From Dillenia suffruticosa (Eukaryota > Streptophyta > Magnoliopsida > Dilleniales > Dilleniaceae): DNA of 64,000 bases. The DNA is taken from contig JAVTVX010000011.1 of the NCBI GenBank assembly GCA_033439265.1, positions 13,723,090 to 13,787,089 on the forward strand, in the 5' to 3' direction. The notes under the pieces are model-generated. The model worked only from the letters and a program-made list of their open reading frames with translations. It was not told where the DNA came from and searched no databases. The position numbers were made by a program, and so were the translations under genes. How positions within the stretch are numbered: position 1 is the first letter of the stretch; each line of letters begins with the position of its first letter. Below are positions 1-10,867 of the stretch, piece by piece.

Positions 1-235
1 ATAAAAATAATAATGATAATAGATGATATAAATTAAGTAAATTACGGATATATCAAAAGAAACACTTCATGGAAATAGACTATTTTAGTTTTTAAATTTG
101 GAGAATTTTCTAATAACACAAAACATTTTTAGAGGCATTCCAAATCTAAGTGTTTTATCGCTGCATAATGAAACTTTGAAATAATTTAATTAATTAATTA
201 AATAAATCAACCAATTTGCTATCATCTCCAATGTC
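1..235. repeat. Local repeat unit R1, copy a
   Basis: AT-rich sequence that is nearly identical over about 180 bases to 5650-5830, and that shares a shorter tail (AATCAAC..TTTGCT) with copies near 11.9 and 13.3 kb. It ends where the Mutator-like transposase fragment begins (about 236). It is far too long for a target-site duplication, so it reads as duplicated low-copy DNA. No coding potential was seen. Confidence 0.75.
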
Positions 236-1522
236 CTCAAATAAGTGCTACAGGAGCCACATCCAAGAATATGTCTCTTCCAACTCTATAATTACAAAAG
301 CTAGTGAAAAAATTCTATCATTTGGATCTTTTTCAATTGCAACTAGAAACTACCCTCCATAACTAGATTTTAAAAAACATGCATCCAATCCAATAAATGA
401 CCTACAAATTGTCAAAAATCTCCTCTTACAAGCCGGTAGATAAATGTACAATATTTTGAAAATAGGAATTAGAGGATATTAGATGGATAAGAGATGCTCA
501 TTACCACAAGGTAGATAACTTTCTATTTTATAAGTATTTCATTTGTTTGTTCTCAAAATCTCTTCGAAATATGGTCTTAACAAAAAGAATTACTCTTTAA
601 CTTGGCCTTGGGCTAGTTCTTTAGCCATAACTCTTGCCCTCCAAGCCTTCATTCCTTCACAATTGATCGTAAATTTCTCTTTAGCCTTTTGTTGAAGAGT
701 ACGCACTTTTATATTTGAATCACTTTGGACACTCTTCACTCATTTCCCTACAAGCCACTTAGCTGAAACATGCTTATTATTCCAACTTCTTTAAAAATTT
801 TCAGACTTTCATAAATCTGGTCTTATTTGAATTCAATAAATTTAGAGTTGTAATCTCTCTTGAACTCTTCGTATCTACATTTTTCTCTACCCTCATCTCC
901 TTCATCATCACTCTCAGCCTCTCTCATTGTGTATTCTAAGTCCTCCTCTTCATCTGTCTCCTCCCAATTAGAGAAATGAACACGCCTTAAGTTTTCCTCT
1001 TCTTGTGATTGTATAAGGCTTTCTTTATCACCTGCATGGGACTCTTTACCCTCTATAGGATTTTCACTGCATATTGAATCCTCCCCTTCTTCTTCCCTTG
1101 AAATCTCATCCTCACTTTGTTCAAAATCATTGCTCACCAAAATCTCAAAACTAAAAGCCTCATTTTCCCCAATGTCTTCATCACTTTCATTAAATAAATC
1201 AGCATCATTTTCTAATACATAAGTATTATCAACACCATGTTCTATATAAAAATGAATTTCCTCATCTTTTTTCCTTTCATCCAAATAATATAACAATGCA
1301 GAATCAGTTAATATTGGGCTAAAACTATCTCTAGGCAAACGTATCCATGACCTTACATAATTTTTTGTAACCTAACTCTCCTACCATGTGCCCTAATTCA
1401 AATATTATTATTTTATCCCTATCACAATTATCAATATATGTTAAATCACCATTTTCGTAGCTAATTGTTCCTATAAATTTACGATCATGATGGAATGCAG
1501 CAGTGAACTTGGTAGAATCCAT
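236..1522 (-). pseudogene. Mutator-like transposase, N-terminal part, decayed
   Basis: Translation from the ATG at 1522-1520 begins MDSTKFTAAFHHDRKFIG and continues with YENGDLTYIDNCDRDKI and FELGHMVGELGY, the pattern of the N-terminal domain of plant MULE transposases. The reading frame shifts near 1338-1350 into a 171-codon acidic open stretch (823-1338) rich in Glu, Asp and Ser, the usual acidic linker before the MuDR DNA-binding region. Below 823 the homology continues in broken frames with several stops. It includes a KAWRARVMAKELAQGQ segment (about 600-650) and a stretch like the start of the catalytic domain (IGLDACFLK-like, about 350-400), then ends at 236. The catalytic core and zinc knuckle are absent. 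The 171-codon ORF could be mistaken for a separate acidic nuclear protein, but its flanks argue against that. Not functional. Confidence 0.75.
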
Positions 1523-2177
1523 ATCTGAGGAAGGAAAAATTATGAAAAATGTTAAGACATTGTACAGACAGCATTTAAACAATTTCAACAATCTCGACAT
1601 AGATTTATTCAATCATAAAATAATACAACATTTACCCCAAACTCAACAATCTCAATATTTATTCAATCACAAAATATTAACAAAGTATAATACAAATCTT
1701 ATAATAATATAAACAAAAATTGCAGATTAAATAACATTTTATTGACAAATTTTCCAAATTTTTAAAACTTGAAACCCTAACATTTAACGAACCCTAAAAT
1801 TTTTTGAATCTTAATTTTATAGATCTTATAATAATACAGACTTAATTACATTTTATTAACAAATTTAAAGAAATCAATTTTTTTAAAACCCTAATTTTTC
1901 AAAACCTTAATTTTAAACGAAACTCACTCACATTTGAAATTACAGCAATAGTAATTCAAAGGTTAGATTTCATACCTTATAAGAACTCTACCTTGAAGAA
2001 AAAACCACAATCAATAACGATCACAAACCAAGAAACTGGGACCACAATCCTTAATTTTTAAAAGGAAAGCAAAACCAAACACGGATACCTTGTCGACACC
2101 GAAATTCAACTATTACTTTCCCTTGAATATAGTAAAAAAGTCCATAATCTTTACTAATCTGACTGTATCTCCTTTGA

Positions 2178-2245
2178 TGTAACACCAGAAAAAAAAAATG
2201 AAAAAAATAAAAATCTGGATTAGGGCTAAAAAGCCCTAATCTCTC

Positions 2246-2276
<31 letters not shown>

Positions 2277-4658
2277 CTCTTTCTCTCTTTCTCTCTTTCT
2301 CTTTTCCTCCGCCGAGGCCTCTCCCTCCCGCCACCGCACCCAGCCACCGCTGCAACACCCTCCCGCAAGCACGCCACTGCGTAGACCTTCCTCCTGCGAG
2401 CGCTGCCTCCTCGAGCCATCGCGAGCCCTGCACGCGATCTCCCGCAAGCCAGCACGCAAACCAGTGCGCGACCCAATGCGACCCAGTGCGTGACCCAGCG
2501 CGAGCTAGCGCGTGACCCAACGCGCGACACCTGCGCAAGCCAACACGACCCTCTGTGCGAGTGTGAGCCCTAGCCCGTGAATGGGCCAGCCCACCAGCCG
2601 CGAGCCCACCAGCGGCCCAAGGCCCAGTCCAGCCGCGACCCACTGCAACCCGCAGCCTATTGCGGCCCGTGCACCCATTGTTGACCCACGAGCCCACTGC
2701 GGCCCGCGAAGCTCGCTGTGGCCAGCAAGCCGGGCTGAGAGCTGGCGAGCCCACCAACGGGCCAGCCCGCTAGCCCGCCAGCCCATCGGCCGCAAGCCCA
2801 TGACTGCGCGTGAGCCCGCGACCAGCTGTTCCCTTCGAGAGCTCACCTGCATTTTCTGTACTGTAGGTAACGACTATAATTAGTTGAAATTCTAGGGTTT
2901 GGTGTTAGAAATTTAGTTGTTGCTAAAATATTTGAAATTTGGAAATATTACAGGTTTTAGACCAACCCGACGAGCGAACGACAGCTAGGTCTGAAACCCG
3001 AGAAACCCTAGGTGAGAGAAACGCACTCACTTCAAAGTGTGAATAAATTTTGTTGATAAAATCCTTTATTAGGGTTTTATTTGATATAAATGTGATGATT
3101 TGATTAGGTTTGTTTTTTGGAGAGTCGTAAAAAAATAGGGAGTGACCACCCTCTCTAGATAAGTGAGTGGAACTCTAATCTCTTGCATAAAATAGTAAAA
3201 CGTGTTTTCTGCCGTGTTTTCGATAAAACATGCTTTGATATGCATTCGTTTGACGTATGATATTAAATTTAAAAATCTGTTTTATGATTATTGAAGTGTC
3301 TTGAATTTTATTTACAATGACTATGCATGCATGGTTTGAAATGAAATAATAATTGTGCCATTACTTGAAAATTTAAAATTTCCTTTTCTACCATTGCATT
3401 GATATGCTGTTTGAAATGATTCGATAAAGCGTATTGGCACGCAGATTTGAAATGTTTTGATGAACTATGTGGGTTGGATGTCCACTAGTTATGCGATGAT
3501 ATGATGTTACTTGTGGGATGTTGTGCCCTGGGACGTTGTGCCCTTGTGATACTATGATGATTCCGTAGCTACGAAGGGCGTTTGTAGAGGTACGGGTTGC
3601 CCGGATACGCTTTTGCAGAAGGTATCCGCAAACGTCATTTATTCTAAAGGCTATAGGTGCGGCCGGTTGAACCCACGTAGGGGAAGGAATGTGTGACGCC
3701 ACCGTCTAGCACCGGGCGGGGTCCTATACACGTTGATGAGTTAGCCCCAGCGAACTCATGGCCAACGTCAGGGTAGAGAGCGTTTTAAAGTCTAAGCATA
3801 ATAAAACCCCCGATGCGCCTGTCTTTGGTCACGGTTGACCTTTGGTAGGATCATTTTTGGCTCGCTCTGATATTATTTGATTTTAAATGGATGCATATAT
3901 GCTTGTTATCGTGTGATTGATTAAATGATTTCAAATTGCTAAGCATATCATGTTTTGCTGCAAAATGTAAATTTTTATTTCAAATGATATTATTTGACAC
4001 TCCAATGTTTCATCCACGCTATTTATGCTTGACATTTTCCCCCTCATTCACTGAGTATCTTCCCAATATACTCACCCCTCCATTTTCTCTCCTCAGACAG
4101 GTTTATTGTGATAGAGCGACGTTACAGGCTCTAGAGCGGATTTGGTGTTCACGACGGTGAGATTTACTTTAAAATAGAAATATGAAATCTTAATTTAGTT
4201 TCGGCCCTGCAAGGTCTTGACATAGAAATCCGTAGTTGGCCATGTACTTATTTTGGGATGATTGTATAATTTAACTCTCATATTTTATTTGCATTGAGGC
4301 GATTGTACGTATTTGAATGTTACTTGGGAAAATTAGTGTATCTTACATAAAATTTAGGTCCGTTCGGTGTGGCGGCTGTTCATGCTCTAGTTGGGCATGA
4401 CAGCAGAGATCTGTGGCTAGAATTGTTGGAAATTGTTAAGCCTTGCGTTGTCCTGGATGTTTGGAGATGAAATTTGTTGATTTTGGAGAGGCCGGAATGG
4501 CCATTTGTTTAAATTTCATGTTGATTTTGCATATACAGGTTTAATTGTACATGGGAAACCTTCGATTTATAGGGAGATTTTCTCCGATTTTCTATAAAAA
4601 TACAGCCGGCATCCAGGGCAACGGGCAACTGTTCACGATCCCGGTTTGGGGCGTGACA
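2178..4658 (+). mobile_element. Solo LTR A, Ty3/gypsy (Tekay-like), whole
   Basis: A 2,481-bp LTR starting TGTAACACC and ending GGGGCGTGACA, with perfect 5-bp target duplications TTTGA at 2173-2177 and 4659-4663. There is no internal region, so it is a solo LTR left by LTR-LTR recombination. Order of parts: A-rich start, stem-loop at 2218-2241, pyrimidine tract (about 2240-2306), GC-rich stretch with GCGCGA-type motifs (2320-2830), then AT-richer sequence with the CGTAGCTACG block (about 3561) and the GAGTAT/ATACTC stem-loop (4053-4073). Its sequence is closest to the LTRs of element F. It sits in the leader of the Mutator-like fragment. Confidence 0.95.
2218..2241 (+). other. LTR-head stem-loop in LTR A
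   Basis: Perfect 10-bp inverted repeat (GATTAGGGCT / AGCCCTAATC) around an AAAA loop, 40 bases inside the LTR start. Equivalent stems occur in B, D, F and G with changed but still paired bases. Confidence 0.8.
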
Positions 4659-4663
4659 TTTGA

Positions 4664-5649
4664 AATCTTCACTCTCTCTGTAAACACGAACTAAAAATCT
4701 TATTCGACAACTTGCCTTCTCTTTCTCTCCTCCTATGAATGTTCCATCATTTTCTTTTCTTTTTGTTTTTTTAATTTACTTTTTAAAGAAACATGTCGAG
4801 TCTCTCCTCTTCTTTCATACTAAACTTCTACCGGCTTGTCATGTAAACGAAAATAATGACGTATCATGCCACGTCAACATCTTCTCTGATATGGCAACAA
4901 TCCGACAATTTCCTATTGATGTGTCATTTGATACGTCAGTAATTCCCTACCAGGCGGCATCCATTTTATCGGTCATGTTCACCCAGATCAGTATATAACA
5001 GACAGCTTGACGTTATTACTAACAGAGCGACTAATAAGTTATAATTTTTAAAGTATAGATTTTTAATCGTAGTATTTTGAAATTTAAAAATTAATTTACA
5101 AATTTGAAATAAATTTTAAAGGTTTGAATCGTAATTATCTCGCAAAGAGTTTGTTCCCTTTCGCAGGCCGTAGGCAAGAGGTAAAAAGCAATGAAGCATT
5201 TTCTGACAAAGGGCATTTGTTGTTTAGTGCAGGCGTAGGGTACTTTAAATTTATCTTGGAATGTCTTCATCATTTCTTTCTCATTTTAATGATTTTAATG
5301 CTTGTAAATTTAAAAATCTATATATATATATATATCCTTCATGTGGTGTCAACTATGGGTGCTGATAGAGGAACACTATGCAGAAATACTTGCATATCAT
5401 TGACAAGATAAAGATATTTTACATCATATTTATCCTCGAGTACAACTCTAATTATTTAATAAAATTAATTAAATGTAAAATAATTTTAATACTAGATTAT
5501 CGATTATATTATAATTATTTTGAAGTTAAAATAAATATATTCTTAACACTTCCCACTAAGATTTTTTTTATATTTATTTTCTTTTCAAGATGGATCTTGA
5601 TGTTAATTAATTAAATATTAGGGATAGAATGTTTAGATTTAAAATTTAG
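4664..5649. other. Region without a gene: MULE leader and AT-rich flank
   Basis: No supported coding region. 4664-5150 is probably the 5' terminal part of the Mutator-like fragment. 5150-5649 is AT-rich, with a short TA run near 5321-5334. The short open frames here have no recognisable domains. Confidence 0.5.
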
Positions 5650-5905
5650 TATAATAATAATAATGATAATAGATGATATAAATCAAGTAAATTACGGATA
5701 TATCAAAAGAAACACTTCATGGAAATAGACTATTTTAGTTTTTAAATTTGGAGAATTTTCTAAAAACACTACATTTTTAGAGGCATTCCAAATCTAAGTG
5801 TTTTATCACAGCATAATGAAACTCTGAAATAATTAAATTAAATAAATAAATAAATCAACTTATTTGCTACCTCAGATCGCCTTGGTAAGAGCCTCACACA
5901 TAATT
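5650..5905. repeat. Local repeat unit R1, copy b
   Basis: Repeats copy a (1-235) nearly base for base over its first 180 bases, then continues into a CAGATCGCC..GGTAAGAGCCTCA tail that is also found at about 11,900-11,935 and 13,325-13,350. It marks the start of the duplicated unit containing the DUF247 gene. Confidence 0.75.
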
Positions 5906-6046
5906 AAATTAATTAAATAAATACAACACCCGATTTATGGTATTTTTTTTATAATAGTTATATTTAAATTCATGTTATGTTACTCATTTATACGATAAAA
6001 AGGAATATTTAATTATTTACTAAAAAAAAAGGATATGTTGAAGCTA

Positions 6047-7222
6047 CATTACAAGAAAATAGGGCATTAGCTACCGAAAATTAACGATGAAAAAAAACGA
6101 TAGTAAATAGCGACGAATTAATGTTGAACAGAATACCGAGAGATTAGCGACGAAAATTAAGTACGAAAATATTTTCATCGCTAATCCGTCGTTATTGTTG
6201 TCTAGAGTAAAAAAAAAATTATAAACATATCATCGACGGATTAGCGATGGAAAGCATCCATCGCTAATCTGTCATCGCTAATCCGTCGGTATAATGGTGA
6301 AGGGTAAAAAAAAAAAAATGTGTATAGCTATTAGCAATGGATTAGTGACAAAAAATATCCGTTACTTATCCGTTACTGATAGTTGTACAATCAGCGAATG
6401 ATTACCGATGAAAATTTTAACGACGGATTTTTTTTTTCTATTTATTTATTTTTTATTTTTTCTTCTATTTTATTATTTTATAATTCTTTTTCTTTGTTCT
6501 TTTATTTATTTTATTTTTTCTTTTATTCTATTATTTTATTATTCAATTTAATGGATAAATCAAAAAAATAATTTGCTATTCTATCTTAATTAGTCAGAGA
6601 AATATTTTATTTCTTTATTTAGTGCGAATTTAATTAATATCGAATTCAAACAGTTAAAAAAATTCAATGAGAATATTTAATGAAAAAAATTACCCCAAAA
6701 TAAAGGAAAAAAAAAAGAGATGAGAGTGAGATAAAAAAATGTGAGAGTAAGATAAATTTAAAAAAAAAAAAATGAGAGAGATTAATATTTATAAAAAAAG
6801 TGAGAGTTAGATAATAAATTAAAAAGAAAAAGATATCACAAAACAAATTGTGATAAAGTAGTTGGACAACTCATAATCCATTTTAAAGACGCAGGTTCGA
6901 TTTCGGGTGGAAATATTTTTTGCAAAAAAAATGAAGCACACATGGGCTGGTGTGTAGGTACGAGCGGGCAGCATGAGGATCGGTAGCAAACTTTCATAAC
7001 TGATATTTTTACATATTATTTTTTATCAGTGACAGATATTTTAGTGACAGAAAATTTACGTCTCTAATCTGTCATAGTTTAGTAACGGATGTATTCCGTC
7101 GTTAATAATTAGTGGAGTAGTTTTCAGTGACGGAAATTTTCGTTGTTAATACATTTTAACGATAGAATCTTTACTATCAGTGACGAAGATTTGTGTTACT
7201 AATATCTTATTTTTTAGTAGTG
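6047..7222 (+). mobile_element. Non-autonomous CACTA (En/Spm-like) element 1
   Basis: A 1,176-bp element with termini CATTACAAGAAAAT (left) and ATTTTTTAGTAGTG (right; reverse complement CACTACTAAAAAAT), flanked by a 3-bp target duplication CTA (6044-6046 and 7223-7225). Three-base duplications and CACTA-type ends define this superfamily. Subterminal zones carry many short repeats of the type GATTAGCGATGG / CCATCGCTAATC in both orientations (for example 6239-6270), the usual transposase-binding arrangement in CACTA elements. The middle is T-rich (6428-6550) and holds a tRNA-like module at 6849-6912. There is no transposase, so it would depend on a partner element. It has the same layout as element 2 (57146-58139) in the opposite orientation. 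Confidence 0.88.
6849..6912 (+). other. Decayed tRNA-like module inside CACTA element 1
   Basis: Contains an A-box-like TAAAGTAGTTGG (about 6854-6865) and a B-box-like GGTTCGATTTC (about 6894-6904) at tRNA-like spacing. A GGGCTGG motif follows some 50 bases downstream, as in the related module of CACTA element 2. The stems do not look intact, so this is a tRNA- or SINE-derived relic rather than a tRNA gene. Confidence 0.5.
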
Positions 7223-7225
7223 CTA

Positions 7226-9301
7226 AGTGATAATTCAATTACGAATGTCATGAGTATGGACATATAAAAATTAATTTCCTGATGATGGTGGGTTGCTTAT
7301 GTTACAAAAATGCATAAAAATCTATTTTTTTTTTGAGTTTGTTGGACTCTCACGGTAATGGGAGCAAAGCTGGTTGGAGTTTAAAGAGTATCTCGTAGTT
7401 GTATGGTCCTAATGAAGGAAGATTATATTGGGTTTATATTATCTTGACAAATACAAAGCAAAGTTCACTGGGTAAAAAATGGATGTATATGTGGGAAAGA
7501 CAATTGTTATAAAATATTTGTTTGCGGTGGAGACACCTATCTAAAGTCAAGTAATGCTATTAATTTCGTAACAGTTACTCGTGATATTGGCCACATATTT
7601 GAATGTATGAAACTTATTTGGTTTTTTATGCAATTATAAATATATTTTTTTATAAATCATTAATATTCAATAATCATATTAAATTTAATTAAATTTTTTA
7701 TGAGATCAGTTGGACTCTTGAGGGGGCAAAACTCTTTATGTACAAATTTTTTTTTTTTATATATAGAATACTTAAATTCAATATTTTACTTAAAAGATAA
7801 CGGTGTTCGGCGAACCAATAAGGTAATGGTTTGATGTAGTTATAGTTTTCCTTAACCCAATGAATTATCTAATTCATGGTAGTGATTGGTATCGGATACT
7901 TGAAGATTGGAAAAATATTAACAAGATGAATATTGTTAAGTTTGGCTCATATTTCAAGAAATAGATGGTTTTTTTTAAATGTTTTCTATACATATATTGT
8001 ATTATTTTTCTTATTAAGAGCTATATCTTAATTTTTCTCTAATTGTTCGCAAACATATATAAATTTTTAAAATTTGTGAGAGAATATAGAATGCGTATTT
8101 GAATTTGCCTAAATTTTCAAATTGAATAATACTACTTATATTGATTTATTTTCATAATAAATAACATGAGTTTCTAATGGGAATAGTAAAAGGCGTTGAA
8201 TGACAAAAAATAGGTGTCCAACAACAAAAAATAACTATCCACTTTATTTATTTTAGTTTGATTGTAAATTTTTTATTTGTTAATTTTGTAATTTTTTTCT
8301 TTTTACTTTTATTTCTGATAATTTATCTCGACAATAAATCCATGCTTTCCATCTTTCGATCAATACTTGATCATCGGTACTTCGTTTGGAAAGCAATTTG
8401 TTGAGACAAAATGTTATATCTACAACTCTCACCATTTTTCGTTTTGTGAGAATTTGATTGTTATTAAATTCTTTGTCGTTTGGTCTCCAAGAGAATAATC
8501 TGATGGTCACAATTCTCCGCTCCTAATCCTGAGATCCGGGATTCGAATTCTTGTGTAACAAAAAAAAATTCAGAGTCATTTGAGGTACCATAGAAGATGA
8601 ATCATACTAAAAAGGCTTTATCGGACTACATCCTGATGGCTTTTACCCTTAGACTGAGAGTTTTAATTTGAATTGTACAAAAGAGGTAAAATTTAATTGT
8701 AACATATTGCCCCTAATCTTTTTCCTCCACAAAATTATCTTTGCGAAAATAGATTTACATTTTTTTACCATAATAACTTATTAGTGCCTAGAATTTTTGA
8801 TTTCTGAGATTTTCTCGCCATTTATGCCAATTAATTACTATAAAGTATAAGTTATGATCAACACTAGAAGTTGGCTTATTTTCTTGCAGCGGGTTGGTTT
8901 TGAATTTTATAAAAATATTATATGCAAAATTCTCATGATAGGTAATAAATTGTGATATATATATTTGTATTATTGTAGCTTACATCTGACAACCTAGGTA
9001 GAGCTGCAATTGCATACTACTTGTTTTCATAATAAGTAATTTTTATTCAATATGATAGAATAGTTACACCAATCAATCCCAAAAAAAGAAAAAGGACTAA
9101 CATCTTTTTCTGTCCAGCATCACTCAAACTACAAACAAAGCCAGCTAACACACCAAGCCCAAAAACATCCAAAGCCGAAACAATAAACCAGGCCAACAAT
9201 AATACAGCAAAATCAAACAAAAGGTATGATGATTATACAAAATATAAGAAAAGAAAGTAGAAACAGAAAGAAATAGAGAGAGACAAAGATATGAGGATAA
9301 A
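7226..9301. other. AT-rich 3' flank of the DUF247 gene, duplicated at 56.7-59.7 kb
   Basis: No gene was recognised. Several blocks match the second DUF247 locus: 7545-7640 matches 13,447-13,531 joined to 56,681-56,710; 7700-8030 matches about 56,770-57,080; 8560-8660 matches about 58,440-58,510; 8790-8940 matches 58,710-59,080; 9080-9220 matches 59,320-59,660 with an extra insert there. An open frame at 8280-8510 (minus) has no recognisable domain and its counterpart is not conserved, so it is not called a gene. Confidence 0.7.
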
Positions 9302-10867
9302 TTAATGATAATAAGAAAGCAGAGTGTATATCGTTTGCACCACAGTGAGAGCAAGCAAAAAGGTGGCTGCGAGCAATGAAATGAGTGTCCATGGACTGTC
9401 AAAGTACTTAGACCTTAATTTGGCCATCCATTTGCTCCATGTTACCACGAAGTGAGTCCAACGTTGATCGCAGTAGGAATTTATCTCTTGGAATGTGTCA
9501 AGGTAAATAAAGTTGTTTCGATCGATAATAATGAAATCATCCTTGGGCCTGTCAAACAATTTTGTGATCTCCTCATCGTCTCGTGATAAATTTTCAAAAA
9601 TTCCATGTTTGCAAAGTATTTTTACATCGTCAGAAGAGTCAATGAGGCAATCCATAAGTGCCATATAGTCCCTCACGTATTTTGAATCTCCAGGTCGACA
9701 GTACCTCTCATAGGCAAGGAGGTTGAGAAATACATCCTTCGTGTTACTATGGATTGTTAATGTAGGCACTCTCAGAGTCCCGTCATCAGATGAGAATTCA
9801 ACATCAAACAAGCTGCCCTTTCTATCAACCTCTTGCGTACGGATTGTTGGAGTCCCCTTTTCATCCATATCCCTTTTTTTGAACTTCACTCCTTTTTCAT
9901 GCAGGCCCGTTGAACAACTTATTAACTTAAATTCGTTATCACTTGTTCTGGCATACAGGCAGCAAATTAAATTCAGCAAAGCTTTGAAAATTAAGAATAT
10001 CGTCCAGGGAAGAAGCAGGATCATGAGTAATATTCCAAGCCATCCGCTACATAAAAATAAACAACAGAGGCCCACTGCTTGGCTACAAGGTCCAAATCTA
10101 GAACTCATAACAGGAGGGTTGAAGCGAGCCAAACTATCATATAGCAGGCCAAGTAAATGCTTCGGCTCACCTTGTGGAAGATCACAATATGGACCTGGAA
10201 TTGTGTAACCCAAAAAATGCAGGGCCATTTTGCTAAAAGATATACCTGATTTGGTTTCACGTTCATTCTGTGTCAGGTCATAAAACCTTTGGAGAACAAA
10301 AAATGGAAGTTGATTCTCAAATAACACCAAGTCACGCCGTATGGTGCTGCGAGTGGTTTCATCCATGAAAATAGGGTCATCTTCCTTGGCATGAAACCTT
10401 CGAATTATTTCGACAATGAAGCAACAGTCGAATATCATCATTGTCAAGAAATGCTGATCTAAAAACTCTTTCGTTGCCTCTGCATCATAGCATTCACGAG
10501 CTTTTCTTATTAAAGAGCTCATCTCTGTGATAATGTTTTGGTTTTCCTCGTCCTTTTTTCCTCCCAGAACTAATTGCAAATAATGACTCTTTATATCTTC
10601 TGCTGCTTCTCCTGCCTTTTGGGGCTTTTGGTGGTAAGGACCAATAGCAACGACCTTTGGAGTGTATGACGCCGCATTTAAATCTCGTATTGGGATGCTA
10701 ATTCTGTTTATATATTGACGGTCCTTTGTGACAGCTGCAGTACGAGATTTATCAAGTAATTTCTGAATATCGACAATTACTGTTTTAACTTCCATGGGTG
10801 GAATTTCCCCTTCGTGCTCTGATATCCCACTCTGTTGTGCATGCGCAGTGGCCATCTGTGTTTCCAA
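9302..10867 (-). CDS. DUF247 (UPF0481) membrane-anchored protein, 521 aa
   Basis: An uninterrupted single-exon frame, starting METQMATAHAQ and within the usual size range of the family. Family signatures are visible: YTPKVVAIGPYH at residues 68-79, a DCCFIVEIIRRF helix near 147-158, RRDLVLFENQLPFFVLQRFYDL at about 177-198 and a C-terminal membrane segment at about 491-516 (SPWTLISLLAATFLLAL) close to the end. Proteins of this family are expected to be held at a membrane by that C-terminal helix. Biochemical function is unknown for most. In grasses, members at the S and Z loci act as pollen self-incompatibility determinants; nothing here shows that role. Oddity: residues about 264-304 form a second long, Leu/Cys-rich hydrophobic stretch between the conserved N and C halves, not typical of the family and not seen in the decayed copy at 59.7-60.5 kb. 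The start could instead be Met5. A second, broken copy lies about 50 kb away (59728-60475). Confidence 0.92.
   Translation of the reverse strand: METQMATAHAQQSGISEHEGEIPPMEVKTVIVDIQKLLDKSRTAAVTKDRQYINRISIPIRDLNAASYTPKVVAIGPYHQKPQKAGEAAEDIKSHYLQLVLGGKKDEENQNIITEMSSLIRKARECYDAEATKEFLDQHFLTMMIFDCCFIVEIIRRFHAKEDDPIFMDETTRSTIRRDLVLFENQLPFFVLQRFYDLTQNERETKSGISFSKMALHFLGYTIPGPYCDLPQGEPKHLLGLLYDSLARFNPPVMSSRFGPCSQAVGLCCLFLCSGWLGILLMILLLPWTIFLIFKALLNLICCLYARTSDNEFKLISCSTGLHEKGVKFKKRDMDEKGTPTIRTQEVDRKGSLFDVEFSSDDGTLRVPTLTIHSNTKDVFLNLLAYERYCRPGDSKYVRDYMALMDCLIDSSDDVKILCKHGIFENLSRDDEEITKLFDRPKDDFIIIDRNNFIYLDTFQEINSYCDQRWTHFVVTWSKWMAKLRSKYFDSPWTLISLLAATFLLALTVVQTIYTLLSYYH

Larger units (their letters stand above)
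236..5150 (-). mobile_element. Mutator-like (MULE) element fragment, split by solo LTR A
   Basis: The minus strand carries a decayed MuDR-type transposase (236-1522) followed upstream by an AT-rich leader (1523-2177 and 4664-5150). The stretch 4840-5150 has CCACGTCA-type motifs and a segment reading like the ends of many plant MULEs (TAATAAGTTATAATTTTTAAAG, then a TTTGAATCGTAATTATCTCG-like end), so it may be the 5' terminal region. This assignment rests on memory of such ends, not on a matched inverted repeat: the other terminus is not in the window. The left edge stops abruptly inside the transposase at copy a of repeat R1, so the element is 3'-truncated here. Solo LTR A (2178-4658) is inserted in the leader. 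Confidence 0.5.

Noticed and set aside
823-1338. Separate acidic nuclear protein gene
   Set aside because: Flanking sequence on both sides reads as Mutator-like transposase in neighbouring frames, and the acidic stretch is the usual linker of that protein.
2236-2852. Long Ala/Arg/Gly-rich open frames in the GC-rich part of LTR A, and likewise at 18800-19334, 22481-23090, 24134-24700, 31540-32426, 42364-42900 and 50100-50611
   Set aside because: They lie in GCGCGAGC-type repeats inside LTRs, occur on several frames and both strands at once, and show no domains.
6849-6912. Functional tRNA gene
   Set aside because: Box-like motifs are present but the arms do not pair properly, and the module sits inside a transposon.
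8280-8510. Small gene on the minus strand
   Set aside because: No recognisable domain, and the frame is not kept in the duplicated unit at 58 kb.
9723-10208. 161-codon plus-strand open frame
   Set aside because: It is a shadow of the DUF247 gene on the opposite strand.
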